64,000 nt of DNA from NCBI GenBank assembly GCA_037176885.1, contig JAWWNJ010000166.1, positions 186,001 to 250,000 of the forward strand, given 5' to 3'. Origin of the DNA: Favolaschia claudopus (taxonomy: Eukaryota > Basidiomycota > Agaricomycetes > Agaricales > Mycenaceae). The translations under genes and the position numbers were made by a program. This document shows, piece by piece, positions 46,797 through 57,262 of this stretch. Each line of letters begins with the position of its first letter. Position 1 is the stretch's first letter. The notes beneath the pieces are model-generated. The model had not been told where the DNA came from and made no database searches. It saw only the letters and a program-made list of their open reading frames with translations.

Positions 46797-47589
46797 TTTA
46801 CTGATATCTGCTTAATTTTTCGATCGCTTTCGAAAATATGTAGGAGGTCACTGTTGATCTTAGACTATTCCCTACTGTATCTGCTCATGTGTAATGTATG
46901 TTGCTGTCCTATCCTTAGAATATATATGTCGATACAGTTACCTTTGAATGAATGCGGGCAAGGATAGCATGCGGACTCTTCTTCATATGCATGTCGTGCC
47001 CGGTACCGGTCGCAGATTGACCATGGTCGTGAAGATGCATGTAAGAAGTACATACAATACAGAGCCACAACTGCGGCAAGCTGTATAAGGGAAAAACAAA
47101 GGCGACATCCGGCTGGAATTCCAATCTCGAGATGCCCCTGGGATCTAAGTACTTCGTAGCCGAATCGTAACTCGTAGCTAATGATGTAGTAGTAAACTTT
47201 TTTCTGTGTTGTAGAGTATCGTAAAGAAGCTGGGAGACTAAAGTATTTATGGGGTCGTTCGCGATATGGTATGTAGTGATGATAATGTAGGCGGCGCCTG
47301 GAAATAAGCCTACTTGCTTGGATGATGTAGAGTACAGTAAAGAGAGGAAGGGGAGGGAGCGCGGGTGGTCGTGGGTACAAGATGATACAGATAGAAGTAC
47401 AATGCACGACGGCAGGGGAGGATTGACGAGTACAGCTTGCTTGAATTGATGGACGGAGAGGATGCTTTCTTCTAATTTGGATTGAATTGACGTGAACGTT
47501 TCGGACGTGAAAGTTTGGAACGGAATGGTGGAGAGTATGCGGAACCCAGAGGTCAAGATCCGACGAGGAACCGAAGAGGAGGCGAACGA
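46797..47589. other. Convergent 3' flank, no gene
   Basis: Two overlapping - strand frames of 180 and 213 codons occur here (47407-46865 and 47556-46915). They are Ser/Tyr/Thr-rich without motif, sit in the 3' flank of the Msn2-like gene and exclude each other. I regard them as 3' untranslated sequence. Confidence 0.5.
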
Positions 47590-49938
47590 CTACCCAGGAA
47601 GGTGCACACGCGCATGCTGCGCAAGATTATCCCTCCGACTGAAAATCTTGCCGCACCCTACCTCCGGACACTGGTACGCTATCCAAAGACGTCAGCCCTC
47701 GACATCGCACAATCTTCACGAACATAAATGGGAAGACTCACGCTTTTCATGCGTATGTATACTCCTCACATGCCTCTTCAAATGCTCGCCCCTCACAAAC
47801 CCCTTTCCGCACCCCGCCACCTCGCACACGAACGCCCTCTCCTGCTCTCCTCCTCCCCCTTTCCCACCTTTGCCTTTCCCACCCCCGCCCCCGCTTCCAC
47901 TTCCGCCTTCGCCCGTCCCAGCGCTCGTACCGACGGGGACATGTCTCCCCCGACTCTTCTTGATCAGGTTCGGCACGGGGACGGGGATGGTCATGGCGGC
48001 GTTCTTGCGTCCGGCAGGCGCGGGGCCGTCGACGCTTTGTGTGAAGTATTGAGGCGCCATGGCCATGGCCATGGAAGGAGAAGTGGGGGAGGGGTATTGA
48101 GCGGAGGGGGACGAGGAGGTAGATGATACGGAAGAGCTGACGACACGCCCTAGCGGGCCGGGGGGTAGATGCGGTAGGTGCATGGGGAGAGGTCCGCTGC
48201 CGGAGACGGTACCGGTAGCGGTATACGAGAACGCCATGGAGAATTGCGACTGTTGATTCTGCTGCTGCTGCAGGTCGTATAGGTATCTCGGGACTGTACC
48301 GTACCCATACGGGGAAGCAGAAGCAAGGTGAGACGCAGGCGCAGGTGCCGCCGCCGCCGCAATCGAATTCCCGTTCCCGTTGTTGCTGCTGCTGTTGCCG
48401 CTATTCGACCCACTCGCCTTTGCACGTTCAGTGACGACGCGCAACGCCTGTGCTGCACTCCCGGTATGCTTCGCGCGTGGCTTGCGTTGTTTCTGCTTTT
48501 CCTGCAGCTGCTTAGTGGGGAACGTGTCGTCGACGGGCTCCTCTTGCTTCACCTGCACCCTGTGCGTGCGCGAGCGTGCTCTAACTCTCGTCGTGCTGGA
48601 GCGGCCAGGGACGAACTCGCCGCTATCGTCTGCGTCAAAGTCTTCATCGTCGTCATCATCAGTCTCACCCTCCTCGCCATCATCGTCGGAAGTACGATCT
48701 GCGCCGGCGCCGCTGGTGGTGCTTGGACCCGCTCCGCTGCTGATACAACGCCCTCGCAAGCGACGGCGCTTCGAAGCTGAGGCAGATTCATCTTCAGACG
48801 AACTCGACTCCGCAGCGCGTTTCGATCCGCTCGAGGAGCCGCTCGTATTAGCAGCCGCCTCGCCGCTCCCACCCGCTTCCGCACCGGGCTTGGGCATGAT
48901 ATCAGACAGGTTAACATACAGTCCCGGCGCCTCGCGGTGGCCCTCGTCGGGGTACCCCAGCTCCAACTCATTCGCGGTAACGGAGAACGGCGATGAGCTG
49001 TCCATCGACCTCGCCGAGTGTGGTTCGGAATTTGGGAAAGGGCTCATGCTAACGGCGTTGGGATTCACGCCACCCACTGAGGGAACGACGGCGTATTGTG
49101 CGCGAAGATATGGCGAGTCGGGCTGGATAGGGACGCGGGGGCCGGTGTTGACGTTAACTGGCGGGACGGAGCCGGGAATGGGCAGAGAGAGCGGGGCAGT
49201 TGTTGTGGGTGGGGAGGACGAAGGAACGTGCGTGGGTGGGGCGATCGGAACGCGGGCGTAGGGCATGGAGCTGGAGCTCGCTGCGCGGGGGGCGGGATAC
49301 GATGAGGATATGGACGGCAAATTGGAGGCGCTTTGACGTTCAGCGGTCGGGGGTGGGTAGTAATAGCCGCGAGGACTGTATGGCGCGGGAGCAGCAGCAG
49401 CAGTCGAGACGGCCTCAGCGGGAGGTTGGCGAGTCGGATCTGCAGACAACGAGCTCGCAATATTCGAGTCGCTGACGGACCAAGTCATGAGTCCTCCCGG
49501 CGTGCGGTCGAAGACTCCCCCAAGCGAATTCGAAGCCGATAGCCATTCACCGCTAATGCTCGTGTTCAAGAGCGTTTGTTCTCTGCCTAACGACGATCTC
49601 TGTGCAGAATTCGAGGTAGCGAGGTAATGAGCAAGATCCTGCTCGGATTTCGACTGTGGTGCCGCCGCTTGGTCTGCGATGGAACTAGAACCAGCGTTCG
49701 CAGAGGAAGAAGGAGTCGCGGAAGAGAGATCGAGAAGCGTAGCCGCTAGCATATTCTCGTCGTTACTACTGCTAGCTAAACTAGAGAGTGGGAGACCGCC
49801 ATGGGGTGCTCGTGGACGAAGACCAAGAGATTGCATAGATGAATTTTGTCCAGAAAAGCTTTGATAATTTGGGGCAGGGTCATCGCGGTTAAGCGAACCC
49901 CGGACAGACGACAGCTGGTGGAATACAGGGCTCTGCAT
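47590..49938 (-). CDS. Msn2-like C2H2 zinc-finger transcription factor
   Basis: Two exons, 49938-47742 and 47678-47590, joined over a 63-nt intron in phase 1, 761 residues. The first 650 residues are low-complexity Ser/Pro/Ala with an acidic run (EGETDDDDDEDFDADD) and a basic patch (SKRRRLRGR), probably activation and nuclear-localisation regions. At the extreme C-terminus are two fingers: C705-x4-C710-x12-H723-x4-H728, with GEHLKRHVRSIH, and C736-x4-C741-x12-H754-x3-H758, with SRRDNLAQHARVH. The finger helices resemble those of yeast Msn2/Msn4, which read stress elements of the AGGGG type. An intron lies between the two fingers, so both exons are needed. The open frame extends upstream to 50181, but that part overlaps a MITE, so the start at 49938 (MQSPVFHQL) is preferred. 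Confidence 0.85.
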
Positions 49939-50148
49939 CGAATACAAGATAAAATGGCGAGAAACAAAGTACGGCGAGTCTTGGGGAATTCGGATTTCCG
50001 CTCGAAAACTTTTTGCAAAGTCAGAATTCCCGGGATTGGAACCAGCCCAGAGGGTAAGGGCCTGGTGAGCAGGTGCTACCGAGCCCTGGCCGGCGTCGAT
50101 GGGGCCTTTACGGTGGAAACTTGGCGAGCACCGTGATAGAAAGAGATA
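49939..50148. other. Promoter or leader of the Msn2-like gene
   Basis: 210 bases between the chosen start codon and MITE-3. It is open in the gene's frame but without recognisable protein features. Confidence 0.4.
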
Positions 50149-50598
50149 AGGTAGACCCAGTCCACCCTCGACGAACATCACGTGTTATTTCCATCTACAG
50201 CGAACCTCCTTATATCGAGACTATTAGGAGGAAACAGCCAAATTCCTCCGACCAGATTGTTCTAATTGTATTCAAGTATCTAGAGATAAAATATCAGAGC
50301 TCTATTACCTCTGTGCAAGAAGGAGTTCCGGAAACAAGTTTTGTGATGGGAAAACAGTTGAGGCAGTCGTGGGAGCAAATTTTGAGACAGCCGCCAGTGA
50401 TTCGATAACTCTGGCCCAGAAACTCATGGTATCGTCACAATGTCAGAGAGAAAAATGAAGCTTAGACTGAAATAAAGGATTTGGTCGAGGGGATTTGTTC
50501 AATTCAAACTACAATGTACTTTACAGATGCATTTTGTCGAAAACCGCTGAATAAGGAAATTTCACGTGATGTTCGTCGAGGGTGGACTGGGTCTACCT
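50149..50598. mobile_element. 450-bp MITE-3 with TA target duplication
   Basis: Inverted ends begin AGGTAGACCCAG. They are perfect for 38 bp to the CACGTG block and then similar for about 25 more. TA flanks both sides (50147-50148 and 50599-50600), as for Tc1/mariner-class elements. It has no coding capacity. The left arm lies about 210 bp upstream of the Msn2-like start codon, so the element has landed in that gene's control region and adds two CACGTG (E-box-like) sites near 50181 and 50565. Confidence 0.85.
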
Positions 50599-50600
50599 TA

Positions 50601-51035
50601 GAAAAGACGTATTTATCTCTGTATATCTGTAGCGTCAAGCGGAGTTTCAAATGTCCATTGTCCTCAATGATGCTGCAATTTTGCCTGAGAATTCAAATGG
50701 TCGGCTCATACTCAGTAAGTAAAAGCAACAAGTCCATTGACCCGTTACTCTCAGCTTTCTGAATTCAATGATGTCCCAATTCCTTTGAATTGATCCATAA
50801 TATCGCATCGGTGGGACGGTCCGGGGCCGTCGGTCCCATGCGTCCGACGTCGTTATCTCGGGCAACAGTTATGCATTGGTAGCGCTTCAGTCGCGTTTTT
50901 GGGGGCGATCAGGCGACAGGATAGCAAGAGCTGGTCTCGTTCACCTGCTAGCTTCGACCACCCTGGCCCTCACCTGCCAACATTGCGACACGGGAAAGAG
51001 CTTTTAAGTGGCTGAAGATTTCAAAGCACGAGGAT
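50601..51035. other. Spacer, no gene
   Basis: Unique A+T-rich sequence between MITE-3 and the LINE fragment, with no supported coding. Confidence 0.5.
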
Positions 51036-51052
51036 GGTGCGTCTGTTCGTTT

Positions 51053-51512
51053 TTTTTTTTTTTTTTGGAGCGTTGGGTCTTAAAACCTAATCGATCATCA
51101 GTCTGCAGAAGCATTCCGAGTCGTCCGCTTGGTTTACTGGGTTTTATGCCAGAGGATGCCAGTGAAAATGTCCGGGAGGAAATGCCTTACGCACGGTTTT
51201 TACCAGTGTGGGACTCCAGCTATCAGGAATATCAACCGATTCCAATTTTCATGGGCTGTATACCCACTAAAACCCCCCTCATATAAGTCCAATTAGCTGG
51301 CAATGAATCCTCGTTCATGAGTAACCCACTCCAAGTGTTCAACACCAATTTCTTGCTCAAAGCAAGAGAGCCCAATTTGACTCTGTCTGTCAAAATCCGA
51401 TCGCGCTCCAGAGCTGAATTAATCGCAGCCAGCCATTTGTTATGAACTTCTGCGTGGGAGTGCTTTTTCCCCGGATTTTTCACAACTCTGTCGACACGAA
51501 GGTTCCAAATAA
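51053..51512 (-). mobile_element. 5'-truncated LINE (non-LTR retrotransposon) with poly-A and target duplication
   Basis: Read on the - strand, the insertion starts at 51512 and ends in a poly-A tail (poly-T at 51050-51066). GGTGCGTCTGTTCGT, up to 17 bp with the following T residues, occurs on both sides at 51036-51052 and 51513-51529. The coding part 51512-51232 reads LIWNLRVDRVV, EVHNKWLAAINSALERDR, LVLNTWSGLL and GVLVGI up to a TGA. This is the C-terminal end of the RT/RNase H polyprotein of agaricomycete LINEs. About 165 nt of 3' untranslated sequence follow. Severe 5' truncation and a 15-17 bp duplication are typical of target-primed reverse transcription. Confidence 0.88.
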
Positions 51513-51708
51513 GGTGCGTCTGTTCGTTTAATCTTTTTCTAGAGTCGCAACGACACAGGACTCCGTTTTTCCTGCCAGCTTCCACCCCGCCAAGCCAGCT
51601 TCCCCACCACCAGCCGTGCCATCTACACTCGCCGCTTCCCAATTCTACCTCTCTCCCTTCCCCGCCCCTGAAATGACGTTTCTGAATCGAGACGACGCGA
51701 CGACACGT

Positions 51709-53503
51709 TGTAACGCTGACACTTGAATATATCAACTGAAGTGCTAAATATAGCGCAGCAGAGAATCTACCACCAAAATATATATAACACACTCAACCAA
51801 CACACACAACACTACAACACAAATATCTCAACAAGATACACTCAAATGTCTCTCGAAGAGTTCGTGGGGTTCGATCCGAAATCCAGATGTCACAGTGACG
51901 AGGATATAAGTCGACTTGCAAGTAAGGACCTTGCACAAAACACGCTCTCACACACCGTAGAGGGAAGTGATTCCGTCCGCGGACCTTTCCTAAAAATAGG
52001 AACTATAAACGGTAGGATACAAGATACCCAACGAAGTTGAATATCAGGGCGAGATTGAAACAATGGCCACAGACAGTCTCCGCGGCAGAATGCACAATTC
52101 TTATAGCGCCAGTTACGCTATAGACCTGAACCTCCAAATTCCAGGAACCTTTGACACTCCTTTATATAGCACAAGCCTTTCAGACGAGGACTAATCAGAT
52201 CTCTTCCGGTTATGCGCCAGCAGTCCCAACGCAATGCTTCAGCAGATGGACAGTTCCACTCTTCCTCAGACTCAGGGAGATACTAGTTCACTCTCGAGCA
52301 CACGTATCCTCACAATGAGATAGACAGTCCGCGGGCAGTAGAGGCAGGCAGTTCCTTACACACTAAGGCCACGACAAAGCTACTCGAAAGCAAAGCCTCC
52401 GCGGGTGAACACTCTCGAAACGATGCTTAGATTCACACTTGAACTGAACTTCAACACAATTTCTATTAAGACAAACGAGTAGACAATATCTTTATATATG
52501 CCTCTACGTTGCTGCCTGAGTTCACCAACGCTGTCCAGTAGACTGAGCGCGATGTCCTCCAGCTCAACGAGAAATACAGGTCCTTTTATACTAATGCCAA
52601 GAAATACATCACATAAATAGTACAGAGTAAGCAATGTCGATCCAATTGAGTAGAGAGATGGTATATTGGTATTTGGGTGTCCCGGAGGACCTTCGGCAGC
52701 CTCTTGGCTTGTCGATCCAACGGTAGAAAGTCAGCACTTATGACTCTCACGGTTGAATCACTGAATTGCGGAAGCCCGCGGAACACCATCATTGGTGATC
52801 CCGTCAATCCGTCACTGGCGGCAACCCTTCCGGTGGTGCCATCAACGCCTCTAATAACTCCTAAGACTATTCTTGGGACATTCCAATTCACTCGCAATAT
52901 CACAGGCTCGTCTGTTGTCCAATTTATCAAGCCACCAAGTCATCCGCGCTGACTCCAATATAGAAATAGATTTCTAATGAAGTTGCCGCACTTGTTCGGC
53001 TTCAGCATCACATCATCAACTCTCCTGTCAAAGACCTCATGTCTTGCCATAACTCTGCCTTCTGATCCTAGCACCGGCATCTCCTGTATGAGATCCCTTT
53101 CCGCTGTTCCAGCCGTCTATTTATAGTCGGCAGCCCGCGGCATCTGTCTTTTGACTGATGTTGACTCTGATAGCCCCCGCGTCGCCTCCTACATCCTTGT
53201 AGACCCTTGTCTAAGTCCGTAGTACACAAGTACTTGACTCTTCGCCACTCTTCTGAGGGTTCTGTTATGGAACAGATCCATAGTACTGCAGTAGGCTATT
53301 AATATAATGCCTTTCTCCTGTGATGGGTTTTACGGTCAACAGCTCGGAGCTCACTTTGACCCTCCTTAGTGTCACCAACAGAGGTACTGACTTCCTATTG
53401 ATAGTCGAGTAAGACTATAGTCGTGGCGGGTAGTTGGGTTGTTTAGGGCCGCACTTGACTTAAAATAGCCAGATATAACGCGCAAAAATGACCAGTCGTT
53501 ACA
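51709..53503 (-). repeat. Candidate 3' LTR of element 2 (1795 bp)
   Basis: The outer ends are TGTAACG at 51709 and CGTTACA at 53503, a perfect 7-bp inverted repeat with LTR-type TG..CA borders. A polypurine tract abuts the 53503 end. On the - strand TATAAATA (53125-53118) is a candidate promoter. On the + strand, near the far end, TATATATA (about 51777) precedes a 64-codon frame at 51846-52040. Six CCGCGG sites lie inside. The partner LTR is not in the window, so the length is inferred from the terminal repeat only. Confidence 0.65.
51846..52040 (+). CDS. Small open frame in the LTR, antisense to element 2
   Basis: 64 codons (MSLEEFVGFDPKS...) starting about 65 nt after a TATATATA block, in the same direction as the three accessory genes. 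It may be the first exon of a longer antisense transcript. No donor was assigned with confidence, and no family is recognised. It could equally be chance. Confidence 0.25.
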   Translation: MSLEEFVGFDPKSRCHSDEDISRLASKDLAQNTLSHTVEGSDSVRGPFLKIGTINGRIQDTQRS

Positions 53504-53516
53504 TCTCCCCTTCACT
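53504..53516 (-). promoter_or_regulatory. Polypurine tract of element 2
   Basis: On the - strand AGTGAAGGGGAGA runs directly into the LTR start TGTAACG. This fixes the element's orientation. A similar tract, read as CTTTAGTGAGGGGGAGA, lies at about 57067-57084. Confidence 0.75.
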
Positions 53517-54331
53517 AAATCTAGACCGTCCCCGGTCTATAGCCTGCACCAAAATCCGTGCTTATTTTTGGCTTTAAATCTAGTGGACCGCAAGGATGAC
53601 AACTCCCGCGGACGTCTATTTTTAGACCAACTGCAAACTACTTCTCTGTCCCTTTTTCCTCGAGCGACTTGTTTTCGTCAAGTCCTCTTGCACTACTCGC
53701 TAAGACCTTCCGTCTGTTAATTTAGACAGTTGCTTCCGCGGACGCCAATCATTACGGCATATGACGTCATTGACACTTTCTGTCTGAAATATGCGGACAG
53801 GGGTTTTTCACCTCTTTTCCTTATATTCTTCTACTTGGTCAAATTTTCGCCGTCCTGGCTCTCGCCAACCCTAATCCTAAGTGCGTTTGCACTTCCGCTT
53901 TATCTAATCTGCACTTCCGACTTATCTTTCGCCGCGGCCGCCTCTGCCCTGGCAATCAGCCCTAGGTCATCAAACCTTAATACTTGGCTTCTAATTACTG
54001 CGGCTGCGCCCTAGATTAACTTCCGTCTTCTATTCTTCCTTCAAGGTGAGTCACTGAGTATTCAATTCAGTCCTCTGAAGGCGTGGCGACTTAGAGAAAA
54101 TTTCTCTAAGTCCGCTTTCCCTTATAGTTTGGGTGGGTGCGAGTTTTAGCGCCCACTTCTTCCTTCCCTTCCACCACCACACACAGTGTCTTACACCCTG
54201 TGGCTACTCCTTGGTTTTCTAACTGGCCTTTCGACGCGCTCCTCGACGCCTACGTCGCCGAGTAGCCCTCTACTTGGATTCTCTCTGCACCTCGTCTTTC
54301 ACCTACACCCACTGGTGCTCGTCGCCGGTTG
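53517..54331. other. Spacer before antisense gene A
   Basis: Non-coding DNA of element 2 with three CCGCGG sites (near 53608, 53736, 53932), a CTATTTTTAG block and a hairpin at about 54090-54110 with 10-base arms (CTTAGAGAAA / TTTCTCTAAG). The promoter of gene A must lie here, but no clear TATA box was found. Confidence 0.6.
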
Positions 54332-56244
54332 ATGCCCGTTAAGAAGCCCACCACTGAACCCACTCGTCGCTCTACCCGGAAGATCACCATGGCCTCTACT
54401 AAGCGTCCGCGCAAGACTAAAGCCGGTGCTAAAGTGGGCCCTGGCCGCTCCTCCGTCGTCGTCCCCAAGGACGTCGAGCCCGACCTTCCCGAGTCTGAGG
54501 AGTCGGCGGCTTCAACGCCAGAACCTCCTGCGGCCTCTTCTTCTCGCAAAATCAAGTCTCCACCCGCGGAGGAGGCTGTTGTCGTCGCTGCTATTCCTTC
54601 GACTCGCTCATCCCTGTTTGAACCACCGCCGCAGATTCCCTCGGACGATCCCATTGCTGCATTCTGGGCTCCTTTCGACAACTCTTTCGCGTGCGACCTC
54701 ATTCCGCTCTTTATCCACAAGCCGCCGCCGCCGTCGGACGAACAGATCCGTAGCTTAGCATTGTTGACCCCGGTTCTCGTACGTGTTTGTTCTTTTCTCA
54801 TCATTAATCCAATACTTATTATTCTTTTAGTCCCCTTATCGTCGCGAACACCCCAACCTGCCTTTGAATGTCGAGGCATTCCTGTGGGCCCTCGCGCGCG
54901 CTGCTCGTCACATCGCCAAGGTCATTCCCGACGTCGCCGCAGCGGAGGAATTGATCGCACTCTATCGCGATCTTCGTCCTTCGTCTGAAATCCAAGACAC
55001 CATCCTCGCCGCGGATCCGAAAGGCACACATTACGGTGCGGGGTTCTGCGTCCCCAGCATCGTCACCGTTCCCACTCGACGGCCCCGGGTTCCCGCTTTC
55101 TCCGACAGCGAAGAGTCAGATAGCGAGGAGCCACCTGCCAAGCGTCCGCGCATGGCCATCTCTCCTTCGCCTGAGCGCTCGCCGACTCCTGCTCCTGTGC
55201 CCGAGCGTTCTATGACCCCGATGGGTTCCGTCTTCGACATTACCACGCGCGCCGAGTTGATTAACATGTTCTTTGATATTCCCGAGACGGGTAAGTCTGC
55301 GGCTTCTCCACGCTCGTCGCCTACCGTATCTCATTCTCTTTACTTCTTTCATTTCAGGTATGCCTTCTCCAGCGCACATGAAGATTCCCACGTCCTACGT
55401 TCAGACGTCTCTCGTTCCACCAATGCTTTCCAAGATCGCCTTCCCCTGCCTCAACTGCGTGCTCAACTACGCTGAGTGCAGGCCCGTCGGTGGACGTTCT
55501 TCTGTTTGCGTTCGTTGCGCGGATCGCAAACACCAGTGTTCCCACAACTGGACGCCTCTGGAATTCAAACGGTTCGCCGAATGTATGCGTCCCTTCATCG
55601 CGGTAGCTCCCCACACCATCGCCGCCGCACTTCAACGTCTTGTGCAGGCATACGAGGATGCTCAGTTCACCAGCTTCGCCCACGTCCGCGCGCTCAACAA
55701 TCTTCGCTTGCAAGCGCAAGACTCCGCCCTCACGATCTCCGGTGCGGAGCGCTCCCTCGCCGTCGAGCAGTTCAACGACTTCTTTGTGGATAAAGAAGGC
55801 GCGGACTTGGCTCGCGACTTTGTGGCGCACGTCTTGTCGAAGAAGCCGTTTTACGAGCTGGAGCGGGACTTCGTCGCCCACGAGGCTACTTCAAGCGCGA
55901 TCCCAGTGACGAATGCTGCGGGCGAGGTAGAGAGCTATACTTATCAGCCCAAGTTCTCCGCTCGCATCATTCCCGACTTAGATCTCAAAGGCGTTTTGAA
56001 GACGGTGGACCCTCAACTCGGTCCTGTTGCTTCTTTCGACGACCTTTCTGCCGCGGGGCCTTCTTCTTCTAAGCTTGTCCCTACGACTTCTACACCTGGG
56101 GCTCCACCGTCCACTCCTCTTCCTTCGTTTGGTCCTGCCCCTTTGTTGGAGTCCCCTACTCCCAGTTCATCAAAGGCGCGCAAAGGCAAGGGAGTTGAGA
56201 CACCGTCCAAGGCGGACAAGGGCAAGCAGGTTGATCGCGGATGA
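54332..56244 (+). CDS. Antisense gene A of element 2: Zn-cluster protein
   Basis: Exons 54332-54778, 54831-55290 and 55358-56244 give 597 residues with consistent phases. The N-terminal 100 residues are basic then acidic (TKRPRKTKAG; EPDLPESEESAAS). A second SDSEESDSEEPPAKRPR stretch precedes the cluster C-x2-C-x6-C-x9-C-x2-C-x6-C at residues 333-363 (CLNCVLNYAEC...CVRCADRKHQC), the binuclear zinc-cluster spacing. A helical region follows (TIAAALQRLVQAYEDAQF) and a Pro/Ser C-terminus with basic ends. It lies antisense to pol, upstream of gene B and just inside the LTR. It has the layout of a DNA-binding regulator. Most Zn2Cys6 proteins have Arg/Lys between the first cysteines; here that loop is poor in basic residues, so DNA binding is not assured. 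Confidence 0.75.
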
Positions 56245-57262
56245 GCCCCCTGAATTTTGCTGGACTTCGTATTGCAAAAATTTCTCTTTTATATCACAAA
56301 TCTCATGTCGTGCTGTAGTCTCCAGCCGTAGCGTAGACCAACTCAAAAAAACGACTTTCTCACATATCTTACTCAGTAGTATTAGCTTTTAGTTTACCTT
56401 GCTTGTAAACCATACTACTTGAGTTCAATGTATTCTAGCGCCCACTGGCGCTTATTGCTGCATCTGATTCAACCGTGTGAACTTCTTAAGAATTTTAGTC
56501 TTAACTAAATCCACCCAGTCGTCATCAAACGACCATCATGCCATCATCAATCTTTCGGAGATTGCCGAAGACTGAATTTTGACCAAGACCATCGTCAAAA
56601 ATCCTTCTTCAACTTTATTGGAATCAGTCCAATTTCTCCTGTACTTCAATCAGAAGTCACACTTGACACTTAATTGACACTTTTCTTCAAGTCGTCAAAA
56701 AGTTTCCTCTAGCCAACTCTTCTCTTTCAGTTTTCCGCGGGTCTATTTTTAGCACAGTCCAACTCTCTTTCCTGTAAGTACCGCGGTGGGTACTCAAGGT
56801 AGAGTTCTGTACTCCCGCCTGTATATTCTACAAGTCTCTTGCTTAATAGAATACCCACTATCATCCCTAACTGCCTCTTAAAATCGATCGTATAGGAACC
56901 GATCGACATTATTCAGCCTTAAAACTCTTCCGCAACTTGGCTTTTGCAACGCTCTAGCTCTAAATCGTCTAATTTTAGCAAAACGAAATTTCCCTGTCTC
57001 TTTATGGGTAAATTTGCAAGGCCCGCGGTGGCGCAATACCCTCCCGCGGTTGTCTGTTGCTCTATATTCTCCCCCTCACTAAAGAAAAAAAGATGCGTCC
57101 TCGCATATTCAATTCAGTTAGAGGTGCAACCAACAGCCTTGGCTCGTTTTTACGATCGTAGCCGGTCGTTAATAATTTAACCAAGCTCTCCTAGTCAAAA
57201 CTATAAATTGACTTCTGTTCTCTGCTCATTTCTTCGTCGCCTACAGGCCTTCATCGCATGCC
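56245..57262. other. Spacer between antisense genes A and B
   Basis: About 1 kb of A+T-rich element DNA. It contains four CCGCGG sites (near 56735, 56781, 57023, 57043), a CTATTTTTAG block near 56752, a second polypurine-like tract at about 57067-57084 and the TATAAA box of gene B (57202-57207), 61 nt before its ATG. Confidence 0.6.
57202..57207 (+). promoter_or_regulatory. TATA box of antisense gene B
   Basis: TATAAA 61 nt upstream of ATG 57263, similar to the 54-nt spacing at gene C. It suggests each accessory gene has its own promoter, directed against pol. Confidence 0.55.

Noticed and set aside
46865..47556. Two overlapping - strand frames of 180 and 213 codons
   Set aside because: They occupy the same DNA in different frames, are low complexity and lie in the 3' flank of the Msn2-like gene.
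49939..50181. 81-residue upstream extension of the Msn2-like protein
   Set aside because: Its first codons are translated from the MITE-3 inverted repeat, so the frame is open by chance. The start at 49938 is preferred.
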